From Terriglobus saanensis SP1PR4 (lineage in GTDB: Bacteria > Acidobacteriota > Terriglobia > Terriglobales > Acidobacteriaceae), in contig NC_014963.1 of NCBI RefSeq assembly GCF_000179915.2, forward strand, positions 1,922,001-1,986,000: a stretch of 64,000 nt of DNA, read 5' to 3'. Made by a program: the position numbers and the translations under genes. Shown piece by piece: positions 8,713-17,993 of this stretch. Numbering within the stretch: position 1 is the first letter of the stretch; each line of letters opens with the position of its first letter. The notes under the pieces were generated by a model. That model did no database searches, was not told the DNA's origin, and was given only the letters and a program-made list of their open reading frames with translations.

Positions 8713-9396
8713 ATGGTCCAGAAGACGCGCGCGGAGAAGATGCAAAAACTACCTGTACAGCAAAATCTGACGGCGCTGGCTTACGAGAGCATTAAGAGGC
8801 ATATTCTTGAGGGCAAAGTCACCGCTGAGGTACGTCTGACGGAAGAATCTCTGTCACAGCAGCTCGGCATCAGCAAGTCGCCGATCCGAGAGGCTCTCAA
8901 TGGCCTTCAAAATGAAGGCCTGATTCGGATTGAGCCGCGGCGCGGGGCCTATCTCCGAGTCTTTTCCTTGCAGGAAGTTAAAGACCTATACGACCTTCGA
9001 GAGGTATTGGAAGTCTATGCGGTTTCCACGGCCAGAATTACGCCGCAGCTCCTCGATAAATTGGAAGCCAGCATTGAGCAGACCGGACAGTTCCTGCAAT
9101 CGGATGACAGGATTGGGCATATCGAAGAGGATGCACGTTTCCATGGACTCATCGCCAAAGCCGCAGGTAATGAAGAGCTCTGCCGCGTTCTGGGAACGAT
9201 TCAGAACCAGATCTGGCTGCTTCGGTGCCAGACATACGATCTCTCCTCGAGTTCTGCACCTGAGGCACATAGAGCAATTTTGAAAGCACTCCGGAATGAA
9301 GATAGTAAGCAGGCAAAATCGGCAATGCGGGAGCATATCAGTCTTGTGCGGAAACGCCTCTTGACTCATCTGGCGGTAGACGAGCTTCAGAAATAG
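8713..9396 (+). CDS. GntR-family regulator, FCD subfamily
   Basis: 227-residue repressor-type regulator. The N-terminal winged helix (about 20-85) contains 'LAYESIKRHILEGK', 'LTEESLSQQLGISKSPIREAL' and 'GLIRIEPRRGAYLRVF'. The C-terminal all-helical FCD ligand domain (about 90-220) has 'DLYDLREVLEVYA', 'DARFHGLIAKAAGN' and the metal/ligand His in 'EAHRAIL' and 'AMREHI'. FCD regulators typically respond to organic acids or sugar acids. It sits between the divergent sulfatase and the plus-strand receptor/peptidase run. A perfect palindrome overlaps the promoter downstream of it (9443-9457), so local control is likely. ATG 8740 is an alternative start. Confidence 0.9.
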   Translation: MVQKTRAEKMQKLPVQQNLTALAYESIKRHILEGKVTAEVRLTEESLSQQLGISKSPIREALNGLQNEGLIRIEPRRGAYLRVFSLQEVKDLYDLREVLEVYAVSTARITPQLLDKLEASIEQTGQFLQSDDRIGHIEEDARFHGLIAKAAGNEELCRVLGTIQNQIWLLRCQTYDLSSSSAPEAHRAILKALRNEDSKQAKSAMREHISLVRKRLLTHLAVDELQK

Positions 9397-9429
9397 CTGC
9401 AAGGCCACCAACTTTATGGCAAAAAACTG

Positions 9430-9458
9430 TTGACCCGATTCTGATATCTGATATATCT
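9430..9458 (+). promoter_or_regulatory. Promoter with overlapping palindromic operator upstream of the receptor/peptidase genes
   Basis: TTGACC (9430-9435) and TATATC/ATATCT (9452-9458) are spaced 16-17 bp, a good sigma-70 promoter. The inverted repeat GATAT-CTGAT-ATATC (9443-9457) covers the spacer end and the -10. It lies just after the GntR gene, so it is a natural candidate for its binding site. The ~290-bp leader that follows ends in a GC-rich hairpin GGCGTG-TCCG-CACGCC at 9696-9711. Assignment to the GntR protein is inference. Confidence 0.5.
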
Positions 9459-9745
9459 AACTCATGCACAAGAATGACCACATGATCGAAGTATTGTTCA
9501 TCGCTGCGTCGCTGTGCGTCCTTCCTTGTCGATGTCGCTAACGACATTCTTTTTTTCTCTCTCATAAAAAAATAGGTACCGTGCGCACAGAAGCGGTATG
9601 GCCGTAGCAACTTTTTTGTCTGCTATTCGCTGATTTCGGTAAAGTGTGCCTTCCCGCATATTTTGTTGCGCTGAAGCGGTACGAACCCTCAGAACGGCGT
9701 GTCCGCACGCCATTTCTGCGCGAATGATTGCGCAATAGGATCAAC

Positions 9746-12700
9746 ATGACTTCATCTAAATTTCGCAAGTTAGTGCTTGCTTTGCTTTTTCTGATCTCCT
9801 CGGCCTGCCAGATTCATTCGCAAACTCTCACCAGCGCTACGGTGGTTGGAACGGTGACGGACTCTTCGGGAGCTGTCGTGCCGAGCGCAGTCGTCCATAT
9901 CCGGCAGCCGGATACAGATTCGTCCAGTACAGCCACGGCCGACTCGAACGGAGAGTATAGATTTCCCTTCCTCAAGCCAGGCGAATATGAAATCACCGCC
10001 GAAGCCCCCAGCCTTGCGAAAGCTACCTCACGCATTCGTCTGCTGGTAGGGCAAGAGCAGTCAGTCAACCTTGTTCTCAATCTGCAGGTTACTCAGCAGA
10101 GTGTGGACGTCGATACCACAGCGGGTGTTCTACAAACGGAAAACGGAAATTCTGTCACTTCTTTCAATCAACAATACGTTGAGAACACACCGGTGAATGG
10201 CGGAGACATTACAAATATCGCCTTCAGTACACCAGGACTTCGTCTCAACGTAGGTGGTGGAAACGCTAACTTCAATGTGAATGGCCTTCCATTCAATTCG
10301 ACACTTTTTACGATGAACGGCGCCGACATTGTGGAGCCCTATAACCTGAACAACAAGTCTGGAGCCAGCAATAATACTCTTGGTGCAAATGACATCTCCG
10401 AAGCCGCTGTCATCACCAACGCTTATAGCGCCCAGTACGGGCGCGAGGCAGGAGCCCAGGTCAATTTCATCAGCAAATCGGGTACGAATCATTTCCACGG
10501 AAATCTAGTAGAGAACTACAACGGTAGTTTTCTCAACGCGAACGATTACTTCAACAACCTCACAAAGACGCCGCGCGGTCGCTCCGTTGCCAATCAATAT
10601 GCCGCGTCCGTTGGCGGACCTATCCTTCGCGACAGGGCTGCTTTTTTCGTCAATACAGAGGGGCTTCGCTACGCACTGCCAAGCACCGGCGTCGTTTCGC
10701 TTCCGTCCGCTCAGCTACAGCAGTACGCGCTGGCGCATGCACCTGCGTCCTCTACCGGGATCTATCAGAGTCTGTTCAATCTCTACAATGGCGCTCCTGG
10801 TGTTAGTCGCGCCGTCGCAGTGACCACCGGCACGTCCCCTCTGCAAGACAGCACCGGACATCTTGGTTGCGGCAAACAAACGTTCACGGGCACCTATGTC
10901 AATGGAACGAGTGGCCCACGGTTTGGCGTGGACACGCCATGCGCTGTCGCCTTCGGAACGACCGCTTCCAGCATCAACACGGAGACGTTTATTTCTGGCC
11001 GGATTGACTACAACATCAACGACAAGCAGAAGATTTACTTTCGCATCAGCCGGGATGCAGGCGTCCAGGCCAGCGCCACGAGCCCGATTAATCCTGCGTT
11101 CAATAGTCGAAGTGTCCAACCGTGGGTTATCCCGCAGGTCAATTACACCTATGCAATCACTCCTCGCCTGGTAAACAACTTCATTCTTAACGGGAATTGG
11201 TACTCGATACTCACAGGCGTCGATGATTTTCAGGGTACCCGCACGTTGCTACCGGCTTCCTTCAGCTTCTCGGATGGGGGTGCGAACGGCGGAGGATTTG
11301 CGGCGATCGGCCCTGCACTTCCCACTGGCCGTCGCGGTCAGCAGCTCGGCATCATCGACGATCTTTCCCTCAATCTAGGACGTCACACACTCCAGATTGG
11401 AGTAAATAACCGCAACAACCGTATTACTGATTCCAGTGTCGCGAGCGCCTCTGTCGTCGGAAAATACACCTTCCTCGACCTGACCGATTTCGCCGTCGGA
11501 CAGGTGAACAGCACAGGCAAAAATAGTCAATTTACACAGTCATTTCCTCTTTTGAATGCGGTTCACACGCGCCTCAACTCTCTCGGTTTCTATGGTCAGG
11601 ATGAATGGAAGGCGAAGAAAAACCTCAATCTCACGTTCGGTGTTCGCTTTGAGCTCCAGGGCAATCCCTCCTGCAAGGAAAACTGCTATTCGCGAGCGAA
11701 TACAGTTTTTCTCGCGAGCGGATATCAGGCGGGCATCAATGTTCCCTATAACGCAACCTTGCAGACGGGGCTGAACAAAAACTTTAAGGGACTCGAGGGC
11801 TTTGTAACGGAACCTCGCTTCGGTTTTGCCTATTCTCCACTCGGAGATGGAAAAACTGTGATCCGCGGCGGTGTGGGCCTGTTTGCGAACACCTTCCCAG
11901 GCAATATCACTCAAAATATTTTTGGTAATTCACCGAACAAATTCTCTCCAACGGTAAGCACCGGCACGGTGGGTATCGCGCCCACAGCGGGAAGTTCGCA
12001 GGCAATCGGTATCGCGTCCAACACAGCGTTTCAAAGCGGATTTTCGCAGGGATACACGCTTCCTCAGCTCACGGCCGCCATGGGCTCAGGTGTAAAGTTT
12101 GCTACCCCGACTCTCTATGTTAACCCAGACGAGTTTCACACGATCAAGGTTCTGGAGTGGAGTCTTGAGGTAGAGCAGCCACTGACACGCCATGATGTTC
12201 TATCGTTCTCCTACGCCGGAAATCATAGCTACGATCAACCGCTTTCAAATGCCGCGGCAAACGGTTATGTGAATAACACGTCTTTATATCCAACAGGCTT
12301 TGGCGGCCTTCCGACCTCAATTCCCGATCCTCGTTTTGCTGTAGTCACGCAGATACTTACCACCGGCTACTCGAACTACAACGGCGTCACGGTAACGGAA
12401 CGTCACGCGCCACAACACGGACTTCAGGGGCAGGTGAGCTACACCTGGAGCCACGCACTTCAACTGGGCACCGTCTACAACCCGACACTTTACACGGCTG
12501 CTAACTCGTCCACGCAGACAGATGCTGGGTACGGTCCGACTGCCTTTGATACGCGGCACAATCTCACCGCCGACCTCGTCTACACCACGCCAAAGCTGAA
12601 TAATCGTCTGCTCGATAGAACGCTCAGCAATTGGTCGCTGGGAGGAAAGCTCTATCTCTACAGTGGTCGTCCATTCTCGGTCACAAACAGTCTTATTCCA

Positions 12701-13150
12701 TCCAGCTTGTCTAGCAGCTTTAGTGGCACCGTGCTGGCGGACGTCACCGATCCGAAGGCCTTTGGTGCTCAGTGCGGAAAGTCTGCAGTCCATACGGGAT
12801 GCTTGTCCGCAAGTCAGTTTGCCAGTGTCGTGACCGCATCGAATCCGAATGGTCAGCGAGATTTCGGCAACGTGAAGCCTAACGGTTTCCGCGGGCCCGG
12901 TTTCTTTTCGATCGCTACGCAGTTGAGCAAGCGCATTCCGGTCACAGAGCATACGCGATTTGAGTTGGGCGCGGATGCCTATAACCTGCTAAACCATACC
13001 AATCTTGCCGTTCCAAATAGCAATCTGGGTGGAACCGGTTTTGGTCTCATCACGACAACTGTGAGTTCCCCCACCAGCATCTACGGGACCGGCCAGGGTG
13101 CCATTGTTTCGGGTCGCGTTCTGGTGGTTTTTGGCAAGTTCATCTTCTAA
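9746..13150 (+). CDS. TonB-dependent receptor with carboxypeptidase-regulatory N-domain
   Basis: 1134-residue outer-membrane transporter typical of Acidobacteriota. ATG 9746 follows AGGA at 6 bp. The signal peptide ends around 'ACQIHSQ'. A carboxypeptidase-regulatory-like (beta-sandwich) domain covers about 30-115 ('TVTDSSGAVVPSAVVHI'). A plug-like region covers about 130-250, with 'NFNVNGLPFNSTLFTMNG' and 'YSAQYGREAGAQVNFISKSG'. The beta barrel follows to the end, with 'DEWKAKKNLNLTFGVRFE', 'AYNLLNHTNLA' and terminal 'VFGKFIF'. Carried with two peptidase genes, it probably takes up peptides or glycopeptides. It is the first gene after the palindrome-covered promoter. The leader contains a hairpin 35 bp before the start. 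Confidence 0.93.
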   Translation: MTSSKFRKLVLALLFLISSACQIHSQTLTSATVVGTVTDSSGAVVPSAVVHIRQPDTDSSSTATADSNGEYRFPFLKPGEYEITAEAPSLAKATSRIRLLVGQEQSVNLVLNLQVTQQSVDVDTTAGVLQTENGNSVTSFNQQYVENTPVNGGDITNIAFSTPGLRLNVGGGNANFNVNGLPFNSTLFTMNGADIVEPYNLNNKSGASNNTLGANDISEAAVITNAYSAQYGREAGAQVNFISKSGTNHFHGNLVENYNGSFLNANDYFNNLTKTPRGRSVANQYAASVGGPILRDRAAFFVNTEGLRYALPSTGVVSLPSAQLQQYALAHAPASSTGIYQSLFNLYNGAPGVSRAVAVTTGTSPLQDSTGHLGCGKQTFTGTYVNGTSGPRFGVDTPCAVAFGTTASSINTETFISGRIDYNINDKQKIYFRISRDAGVQASATSPINPAFNSRSVQPWVIPQVNYTYAITPRLVNNFILNGNWYSILTGVDDFQGTRTLLPASFSFSDGGANGGGFAAIGPALPTGRRGQQLGIIDDLSLNLGRHTLQIGVNNRNNRITDSSVASASVVGKYTFLDLTDFAVGQVNSTGKNSQFTQSFPLLNAVHTRLNSLGFYGQDEWKAKKNLNLTFGVRFELQGNPSCKENCYSRANTVFLASGYQAGINVPYNATLQTGLNKNFKGLEGFVTEPRFGFAYSPLGDGKTVIRGGVGLFANTFPGNITQNIFGNSPNKFSPTVSTGTVGIAPTAGSSQAIGIASNTAFQSGFSQGYTLPQLTAAMGSGVKFATPTLYVNPDEFHTIKVLEWSLEVEQPLTRHDVLSFSYAGNHSYDQPLSNAAANGYVNNTSLYPTGFGGLPTSIPDPRFAVVTQILTTGYSNYNGVTVTERHAPQHGLQGQVSYTWSHALQLGTVYNPTLYTAANSSTQTDAGYGPTAFDTRHNLTADLVYTTPKLNNRLLDRTLSNWSLGGKLYLYSGRPFSVTNSLIPSSLSSSFSGTVLADVTDPKAFGAQCGKSAVHTGCLSASQFASVVTASNPNGQRDFGNVKPNGFRGPGFFSIATQLSKRIPVTEHTRFELGADAYNLLNHTNLAVPNSNLGGTGFGLITTTVSSPTSIYGTGQGAIVSGRVLVVFGKFIF

Positions 13151-13154
13151 GCAA

Positions 13155-13188
13155 TGGCGGATGCTGAACTGAGGTTGAGCATCCGCCA
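13155..13188 (+). terminator. Strong hairpin between receptor and S9 peptidase genes
   Basis: TGGCGGATGCT and AGCATCCGCCA form a perfect 11-bp stem around a 12-base loop, starting 5 bp after the receptor stop. No T-run follows. It may be a weak or factor-assisted terminator, or an mRNA stabiliser that separates levels of receptor and downstream peptidases. The next gene begins 22 bp after it with its own Shine-Dalgarno. Confidence 0.6.
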
Positions 13189-13209
13189 CACGCAGGTCCT
13201 GGAGAAAAG

Positions 13210-15162
13210 ATGCGAAATACGGCGTACAAGTACCTGGCACTTTTGCTCTCTCCCGCGCTTTTGTTTGGTCAGACAGAGCGACTCACCATAGATGATCTAC
13301 TCGGAGCTGGTGGGTTCGGACGAGGCGGAGAAGGTCTCCTCTCGCCGGACGGCAAGTATTTTGCTACACAGGAGCGTGGTCAGATTGCTCTGAAGCCTGT
13401 TGAGGGCGGACCCGCAAAGCTCATCACACATTCGCAGGAACCTAAATCGGAGTTGCAATGGTCCCACGATGGTGGACGCATCGCCTACATCAGCAAAGGA
13501 GATGTTTGGACTGTCGAGGTCAGTGGAGGGGACTTAAAACAACTGACACATGATCCCGCCGGACCCGGGGATCCCCGAGGCGCAACGGACCATCATCCCT
13601 TGTGGAATCCCAACGGCAAATGGATTCTCTACCAGTCCGGACGAAAAGGCTTCAACGAACTCTACGTGGTCGGCGACGATGGCAAGGAAGAGAAACTCCT
13701 TGCTGCGACGGAGATCTACGAAGGCGACGATGTGATCGCCAATACGGCACAGGATAAGGGCGATGCTGTCTCTTCCGATCGTTTCGATCCCAATCCATCA
13801 TGGTCACCCGATGGCACACGAATCTCCTACACAGAGCGGTCGCGGCAGTTCTTCTCAGGAAAGCTGAAGGTGCTGGTGTTTGACCAGGCCACAGGAACTG
13901 CCGGGGCCTCGATCGATCTCTACACTGCGAAGAACGATCCCGGTGGTGCATGGGCAGTGAATACAGCCTCCTGGTCGCCCAACAGCAGCAAGCTTGCAGT
14001 CATTCTTCAGGAATCGGCCTGGGACAAAATCTGGCTCATCTCGTCGAAAGGCGGCAAGCCCCAGCAATTGACCAAAGGAACCGGGGAAGATGAAAATCCT
14101 GTCTACTCTCCGGACGGGAAGTGGATCGTCTTCACGTCGAATCGTGATCTCGCAGAGGAGCGTCATCTCTGGCTTATTCCAAGCTCTGGTGGAGCGCCTC
14201 GTCGGCTCACGCATCTGAGCGGCAACGAATCCGCACCGCAGTGGTCGCCAGACGGCACGAAGATTTACTTCTCCCGCAGCACAGCATTGCATGGACCGTC
14301 CAGCTACGTCGCGGAAACAGCCGCTACGGGGGAAGCTCATCCGTTGGAGCCAGTGAAAGATTCAAAGTATGAACATCTGGGGATCAATCCAGAGGTTGTT
14401 CATTTCAAGAGTAAAGATGGTTTGGTTTTAGTTGGCATTCTGTACAAGCCTTCGAACTTCCAGGTGGGAACAAGGTATCCCACGGTGATCTGGGCTCACG
14501 GCGGACCTGAAGGACAGGTGGGTCTCAGCCTGAGTCCCTGGTCACTTTTCCTGGCGCAGCAAGGATATGTTGTTCTGGAACCAAACTTCCGCGGAAGCAC
14601 GGGATATGGCGAACGCTTCCGTAACAGCAACGTAGAAGATTCGGGCGGTGGAGAGATCGATGACATCGCTGCTTCGGTAAAGTATCTCGTAGACGCGGGG
14701 ATCGCCGATTCGAAGCGAGTTGCTATCGGGGGCGGTAGTCATGGAGGCACTGTTGTAGCAAACGCTGTGACGAAACTTCCCGATACCTTCGCAGCAGGCA
14801 TTGAGATGTTTGGCGTGGTCGACCGTGCTCTCTTCCTTCAGTACACCAATCGGAATTCGAAGATCCGCTGGGAGACAAAGATGGGCGGTCCTCCGGAAAA
14901 GAAGCCAGCCGTCTACCGTAAAGCAAATATTCTTCCTGATGTGACAAGGATCAAGACGCCTCTCCTCATTCTTCATGGCGAGCAGGATCCGCAGGTGCCT
15001 CCGCAGGAGTCGGCGGAGTTCGCGGCTGAGCTCAAGAAAGCGAATAAGGAATTTATCTACATCACATATCCGCACGAAGGCCACGGTTTCCAGCAACGTG
15101 AACACCGCCTGGACTCTTACGAGCGGCAGTTGGCCTTCCTCGATAAGTATCTAAAACCTTAG
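13210..15162 (+). CDS. Secreted S9-family prolyl oligopeptidase/dipeptidyl-peptidase
   Basis: 650-residue exported serine peptidase with signal peptide to about residue 20 and GGAGA Shine-Dalgarno. Residues 30-400 form a WD40/TolB-like beta propeller with repeated 'SPDGKYF/SPDGTRI/SPDGKWIVF' blades that gates substrate entry. The C-terminal alpha/beta hydrolase domain (about 410-648) has 'WAHGGPEGQ' for the oxyanion region, nucleophile Ser510 in GGSHGG, Asp593 in 'HGEQDPQVP' and His625 in 'HEGHGF'. The family cleaves short peptides, often after Pro or Ala. With the adjacent receptor and M28 peptidase it suggests stepwise peptide breakdown in the periplasm. Confidence 0.93.
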   Translation: MRNTAYKYLALLLSPALLFGQTERLTIDDLLGAGGFGRGGEGLLSPDGKYFATQERGQIALKPVEGGPAKLITHSQEPKSELQWSHDGGRIAYISKGDVWTVEVSGGDLKQLTHDPAGPGDPRGATDHHPLWNPNGKWILYQSGRKGFNELYVVGDDGKEEKLLAATEIYEGDDVIANTAQDKGDAVSSDRFDPNPSWSPDGTRISYTERSRQFFSGKLKVLVFDQATGTAGASIDLYTAKNDPGGAWAVNTASWSPNSSKLAVILQESAWDKIWLISSKGGKPQQLTKGTGEDENPVYSPDGKWIVFTSNRDLAEERHLWLIPSSGGAPRRLTHLSGNESAPQWSPDGTKIYFSRSTALHGPSSYVAETAATGEAHPLEPVKDSKYEHLGINPEVVHFKSKDGLVLVGILYKPSNFQVGTRYPTVIWAHGGPEGQVGLSLSPWSLFLAQQGYVVLEPNFRGSTGYGERFRNSNVEDSGGGEIDDIAASVKYLVDAGIADSKRVAIGGGSHGGTVVANAVTKLPDTFAAGIEMFGVVDRALFLQYTNRNSKIRWETKMGGPPEKKPAVYRKANILPDVTRIKTPLLILHGEQDPQVPPQESAEFAAELKKANKEFIYITYPHEGHGFQQREHRLDSYERQLAFLDKYLKP

Positions 15163-15202
15163 ACCGAAATAATCGAAGGCCGCATCTTCTCTGGGTGGGT
15201 GC

Positions 15203-15218
15203 GGCTCCAACTGGAGCC
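15203..15218 (+). promoter_or_regulatory. Hairpin masking the Shine-Dalgarno of the M28 peptidase gene
   Basis: GGCTCC-AACT-GGAGCC is a perfect 6-bp stem with a 4-base loop. The GGAG at 15213-15216 is the ribosome binding site of the ATG at 15222. Folding would hide the site, so translation of the M28 gene may depend on ribosomes or RNA binding from upstream. A second possible stem GCCGCA/TGCGGC flanks it at about 15179-15204. Confidence 0.4.
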
Positions 15219-15221
15219 ACA

Positions 15222-16877
15222 ATGAATCTCTTTCGTGGATACACCGCTACGATGCTGCTCGTAACGACATCCGCACTTTTTGCACAACAGCGGCCCGCGA
15301 GCGGAGGCTATGATCCTGGCATCCGTCCTACAACTCCTGCAACCCTTCGACAAGAAAAGGAGGCGGAGGATGCGTGGTTTGGTCATCTTAAAGTGCTTGC
15401 GGGAGACGAGCTCAAAGGCCGTCTCACAGGGACGCCTGATTTTATTCATGCTGTGGAGTACGTCGAGTCGCAGTTCAAGGCGATTGGTTTGAAACCAGCA
15501 GGGAAGGATGGATTTAGACAGGCCGTCGGTTTTCGAACAGTTACAACAGACGTCGACCATTCCAGTTTCCAACTGGCGCGCGGAGGAGATGTACAGGCTC
15601 TGAAGTTAGGCACGGAAGTTGTACTGAACCCACACGTCCAGGATTCAAATCCTGTTGAGGCGTCGACTGTCTTTGCGGGCTATGGATTTGCCGTACCAAG
15701 TCAGGGCTTCGATGATCTGCAGGGAGTTGATCTGCATGGCAAGATTGCCATTGTCTTCGCAGGATCGCCACCTTCCGTGCATGGGCCCCTGAAGGCTTAC
15801 TTTCGCACTCCAGCCGAGCGCTGGAAGGCGCTGAAGGGCGCAGGAGCGATCGGCCTTATTACTATTCCCGAGCCCCGACAGCTTCAAGGCGGTCCGCAAC
15901 GTGCCTTGACTGGCGTTCGTCCGTTCACACTTCTCACAGACCCGGAACTCGATGCTCTAAGTGGACTACGTCTCAGCGCCACTCTTCCTATCGCATCCGC
16001 TCAGGTACTGTTCGCAGGCTCGGCTCATTCTCTGGACGAATTGCTATCTCTTGCCAAAAATGGCCAGCCTCTGCCGAAGTTTCCCCTCGCGGTGAGCGTT
16101 CGCGCCACAACGGCAACGCATGAGCTATCCAGGTTTGAGGCACCCAATGTCGTCGCTTTACTTGAAGGAAGTGATCGAAAGCTCAAGCACGAATATGTCG
16201 TGCTCAGCGCACATCTCGACCATCTTGGCGTGGGGAGGGCGGTGGACGGCGATTCGATCTACAACGGGGCGATGGACAATGCTGCTGGCGTGGCCTCACT
16301 TCTCGAAACAGCAAAGGCGTTGGCAAAAGGCTCTCAACCAAAGCGATCGATCCTCTTTCTTGCTCTGACAGGAGAAGAAGAAGGCGAACTTGGTTCTCAA
16401 TTCTTCGCGCGCTACCCCACCGTGCCGCGTAAACAGATCGTCGCGGAACTCAACATGGATATGTATCTCCCAATTTTTCCTCTTCGCTTCCTTGAGGTGC
16501 AGGGACTAGGAGAATCAACCCTGGGGAATGATGCCCGCGCCGCGGCACAACTCAACGACATCGAGGTTCAATTTGATAAGCAGCCAGACGAAAACCGTTT
16601 CATCCGTTCAGACCAGGCAAGTTTCGTAAAGTATGGGATCCCTGCTTTAGCCTTTAAATTCGGCTGGCTTCCCGACACTCCGGAGCAGAAGGCCTTCAAT
16701 GATTGGATCAAAAATCGTTACCACCGCCCGAGCGACGACTTAGAGCAGCCGATTGATAAAGCCGCCGCAGTGCAATTCGACCACGTCCTGCTCACCTTGA
16801 TCACGCGGGTTGCAAACGCCACCGCGAAGCCTGGTTGGTATCCGGAGAGCTTCTTCAGCACCATACCCAGAAGCTGA
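15222..16877 (+). CDS. Secreted M28-family zinc aminopeptidase with PA domain
   Basis: 551-residue exported metallopeptidase. ATG 15222 is preferred over upstream GTG codons because of GGAG at 6 bp and the signal peptide 'YTATMLLVTTSALFAQ'. A protease-associated insert lies at about 110-290 ('VFAGYGFAVPSQGFDDLQGV'). The M28 catalytic domain follows, with zinc ligand His331 in 'SAHLDH', bridging Asp352 in 'MDNAAG', catalytic Glu385 and ligand Glu386 in 'GEEEGELGS', Asp in 'ELNMDM' and His in 'RYHRPSDD'. It removes N-terminal residues from peptides and should act after the S9 enzyme upstream (59 bp apart). Confidence 0.93.
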   Translation: MNLFRGYTATMLLVTTSALFAQQRPASGGYDPGIRPTTPATLRQEKEAEDAWFGHLKVLAGDELKGRLTGTPDFIHAVEYVESQFKAIGLKPAGKDGFRQAVGFRTVTTDVDHSSFQLARGGDVQALKLGTEVVLNPHVQDSNPVEASTVFAGYGFAVPSQGFDDLQGVDLHGKIAIVFAGSPPSVHGPLKAYFRTPAERWKALKGAGAIGLITIPEPRQLQGGPQRALTGVRPFTLLTDPELDALSGLRLSATLPIASAQVLFAGSAHSLDELLSLAKNGQPLPKFPLAVSVRATTATHELSRFEAPNVVALLEGSDRKLKHEYVVLSAHLDHLGVGRAVDGDSIYNGAMDNAAGVASLLETAKALAKGSQPKRSILFLALTGEEEGELGSQFFARYPTVPRKQIVAELNMDMYLPIFPLRFLEVQGLGESTLGNDARAAAQLNDIEVQFDKQPDENRFIRSDQASFVKYGIPALAFKFGWLPDTPEQKAFNDWIKNRYHRPSDDLEQPIDKAAAVQFDHVLLTLITRVANATAKPGWYPESFFSTIPRS

Positions 16878-16988
16878 TCTGGGTTTCAGAGAGGCCGATC
16901 CAGCACTCCCGAACTCTCCGGATTTTCTAGAAATGGGTGCTTGCGAGAGGCCGAAGCATCGAATAGAACACAGAGTGGAGGATGTATT

Positions 16989-17993
16989 GTGACAACCCAG
17001 TTGGAAGCTTCGATTTCGGAGAAAGCTCCTCGCAATTCAGGTGCGCCTCTCGCCTTTCTATATGAACATCCACAGTGGTTCAACCCTATCTTCTCCGAGT
17101 TGGAGCACCGAGGAGTTGCGTTCGACAGGATATTCATCCCAGATCACTTCTACGAAATTGGGAAAGAGCAGCCAACCTTCAAGGTGCTCTTCAATCGCAT
17201 GAGTCCATCTGCGAACAGCCGGGATCATGGATCCGGGATCTTTCACACTCTTGCTTATCTTGAGCACCTCGAACTCCACGGAGTCCGAGTTCTCAATGGA
17301 GTGAAGGCATTTCGTTATGAGATCTCGAAAGCGGCGCAGCATTCCTTGCTTCAATCCCTTGGAATTCGATTTCTTCCGTCTCGCGTGATTCATCGTGCAA
17401 GCCAGGCAGTTGCCGCAGCAGAGGGCCTGCGATATCCGGTTGTCGTTAAAGCAAATATCGGGGGTAGTGGTAAGGGCATTGTTCGTTTTGACACCAAGGA
17501 GCAGCTTAAAGCTGCTGTAGATGCTGGGGAGCTGGATCTTGGTTACGACAGTATCGCGTTGGTGCAGGAGTTTATACCGGCCAGGGGCGGGCTGATCACC
17601 CGGGTGGAGACGCTGGGAGGTAAATATCTTTACGGAATTCAGGTCTATCTCAGCGGACAGACGTTCGATCTCTGCCCCGCGGATATCTGCCAGACCTCCA
17701 AGGGGGAAAGCCTCAACAATGCATGCGTCATCGAGGCATCGAAGGCGGGTTTGAAAGTGGAAGGGTACACGCCACCTGCAGAGGTCATCCATACGATTGA
17801 GCGCATCGTTCAAGCGGCCGGTATCGATGTGGGCGGAATCGAGTACATCGTCGATGATCGAGACGGTGAGATCTATTACTACGACATCAACGCCTTATCG
17901 AACTTTGTTGCGGATGCCCAGCGCGTCATAGGCTTCAACCCGTTCGAGAGCCTTGCCGACTTCCTGGAAGAACAGGTGCGAAGTGTCCGCTAA
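16989..17993 (+). CDS. RimK-like ATP-grasp ligase
   Basis: 334-residue cytoplasmic protein. GTG 16989 is chosen because GTGGAGG precedes it at the right distance. The N-terminal preATP-grasp part (about 15-110) starts 'PLAFLYEHPQWF'. The ATP-grasp fold shows 'YPVVVKANIGGSGKGIVRF' (ATP-binding lysine and glycine-rich loop), 'LVQEFIPARGG', and the metal ligands near the end in 'VGGIEYIVDDRDGEIYYYDINALSNF'. This group joins an amine to a carboxylate using ATP (RimK, glutathione-synthetase-like). The substrates are unknown. It overlaps the next gene by 11 bp, so the two products probably act together, unlike the secreted peptidases before them. Confidence 0.82.
   Translation: MTTQLEASISEKAPRNSGAPLAFLYEHPQWFNPIFSELEHRGVAFDRIFIPDHFYEIGKEQPTFKVLFNRMSPSANSRDHGSGIFHTLAYLEHLELHGVRVLNGVKAFRYEISKAAQHSLLQSLGIRFLPSRVIHRASQAVAAAEGLRYPVVVKANIGGSGKGIVRFDTKEQLKAAVDAGELDLGYDSIALVQEFIPARGGLITRVETLGGKYLYGIQVYLSGQTFDLCPADICQTSKGESLNNACVIEASKAGLKVEGYTPPAEVIHTIERIVQAAGIDVGGIEYIVDDRDGEIYYYDINALSNFVADAQRVIGFNPFESLADFLEEQVRSVR

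Noticed and set aside
9397-9745. Riboswitch in the long leader of the receptor gene
   Set aside because: Apart from one small hairpin (9696-9711) no known aptamer consensus such as a cobalamin box was found.
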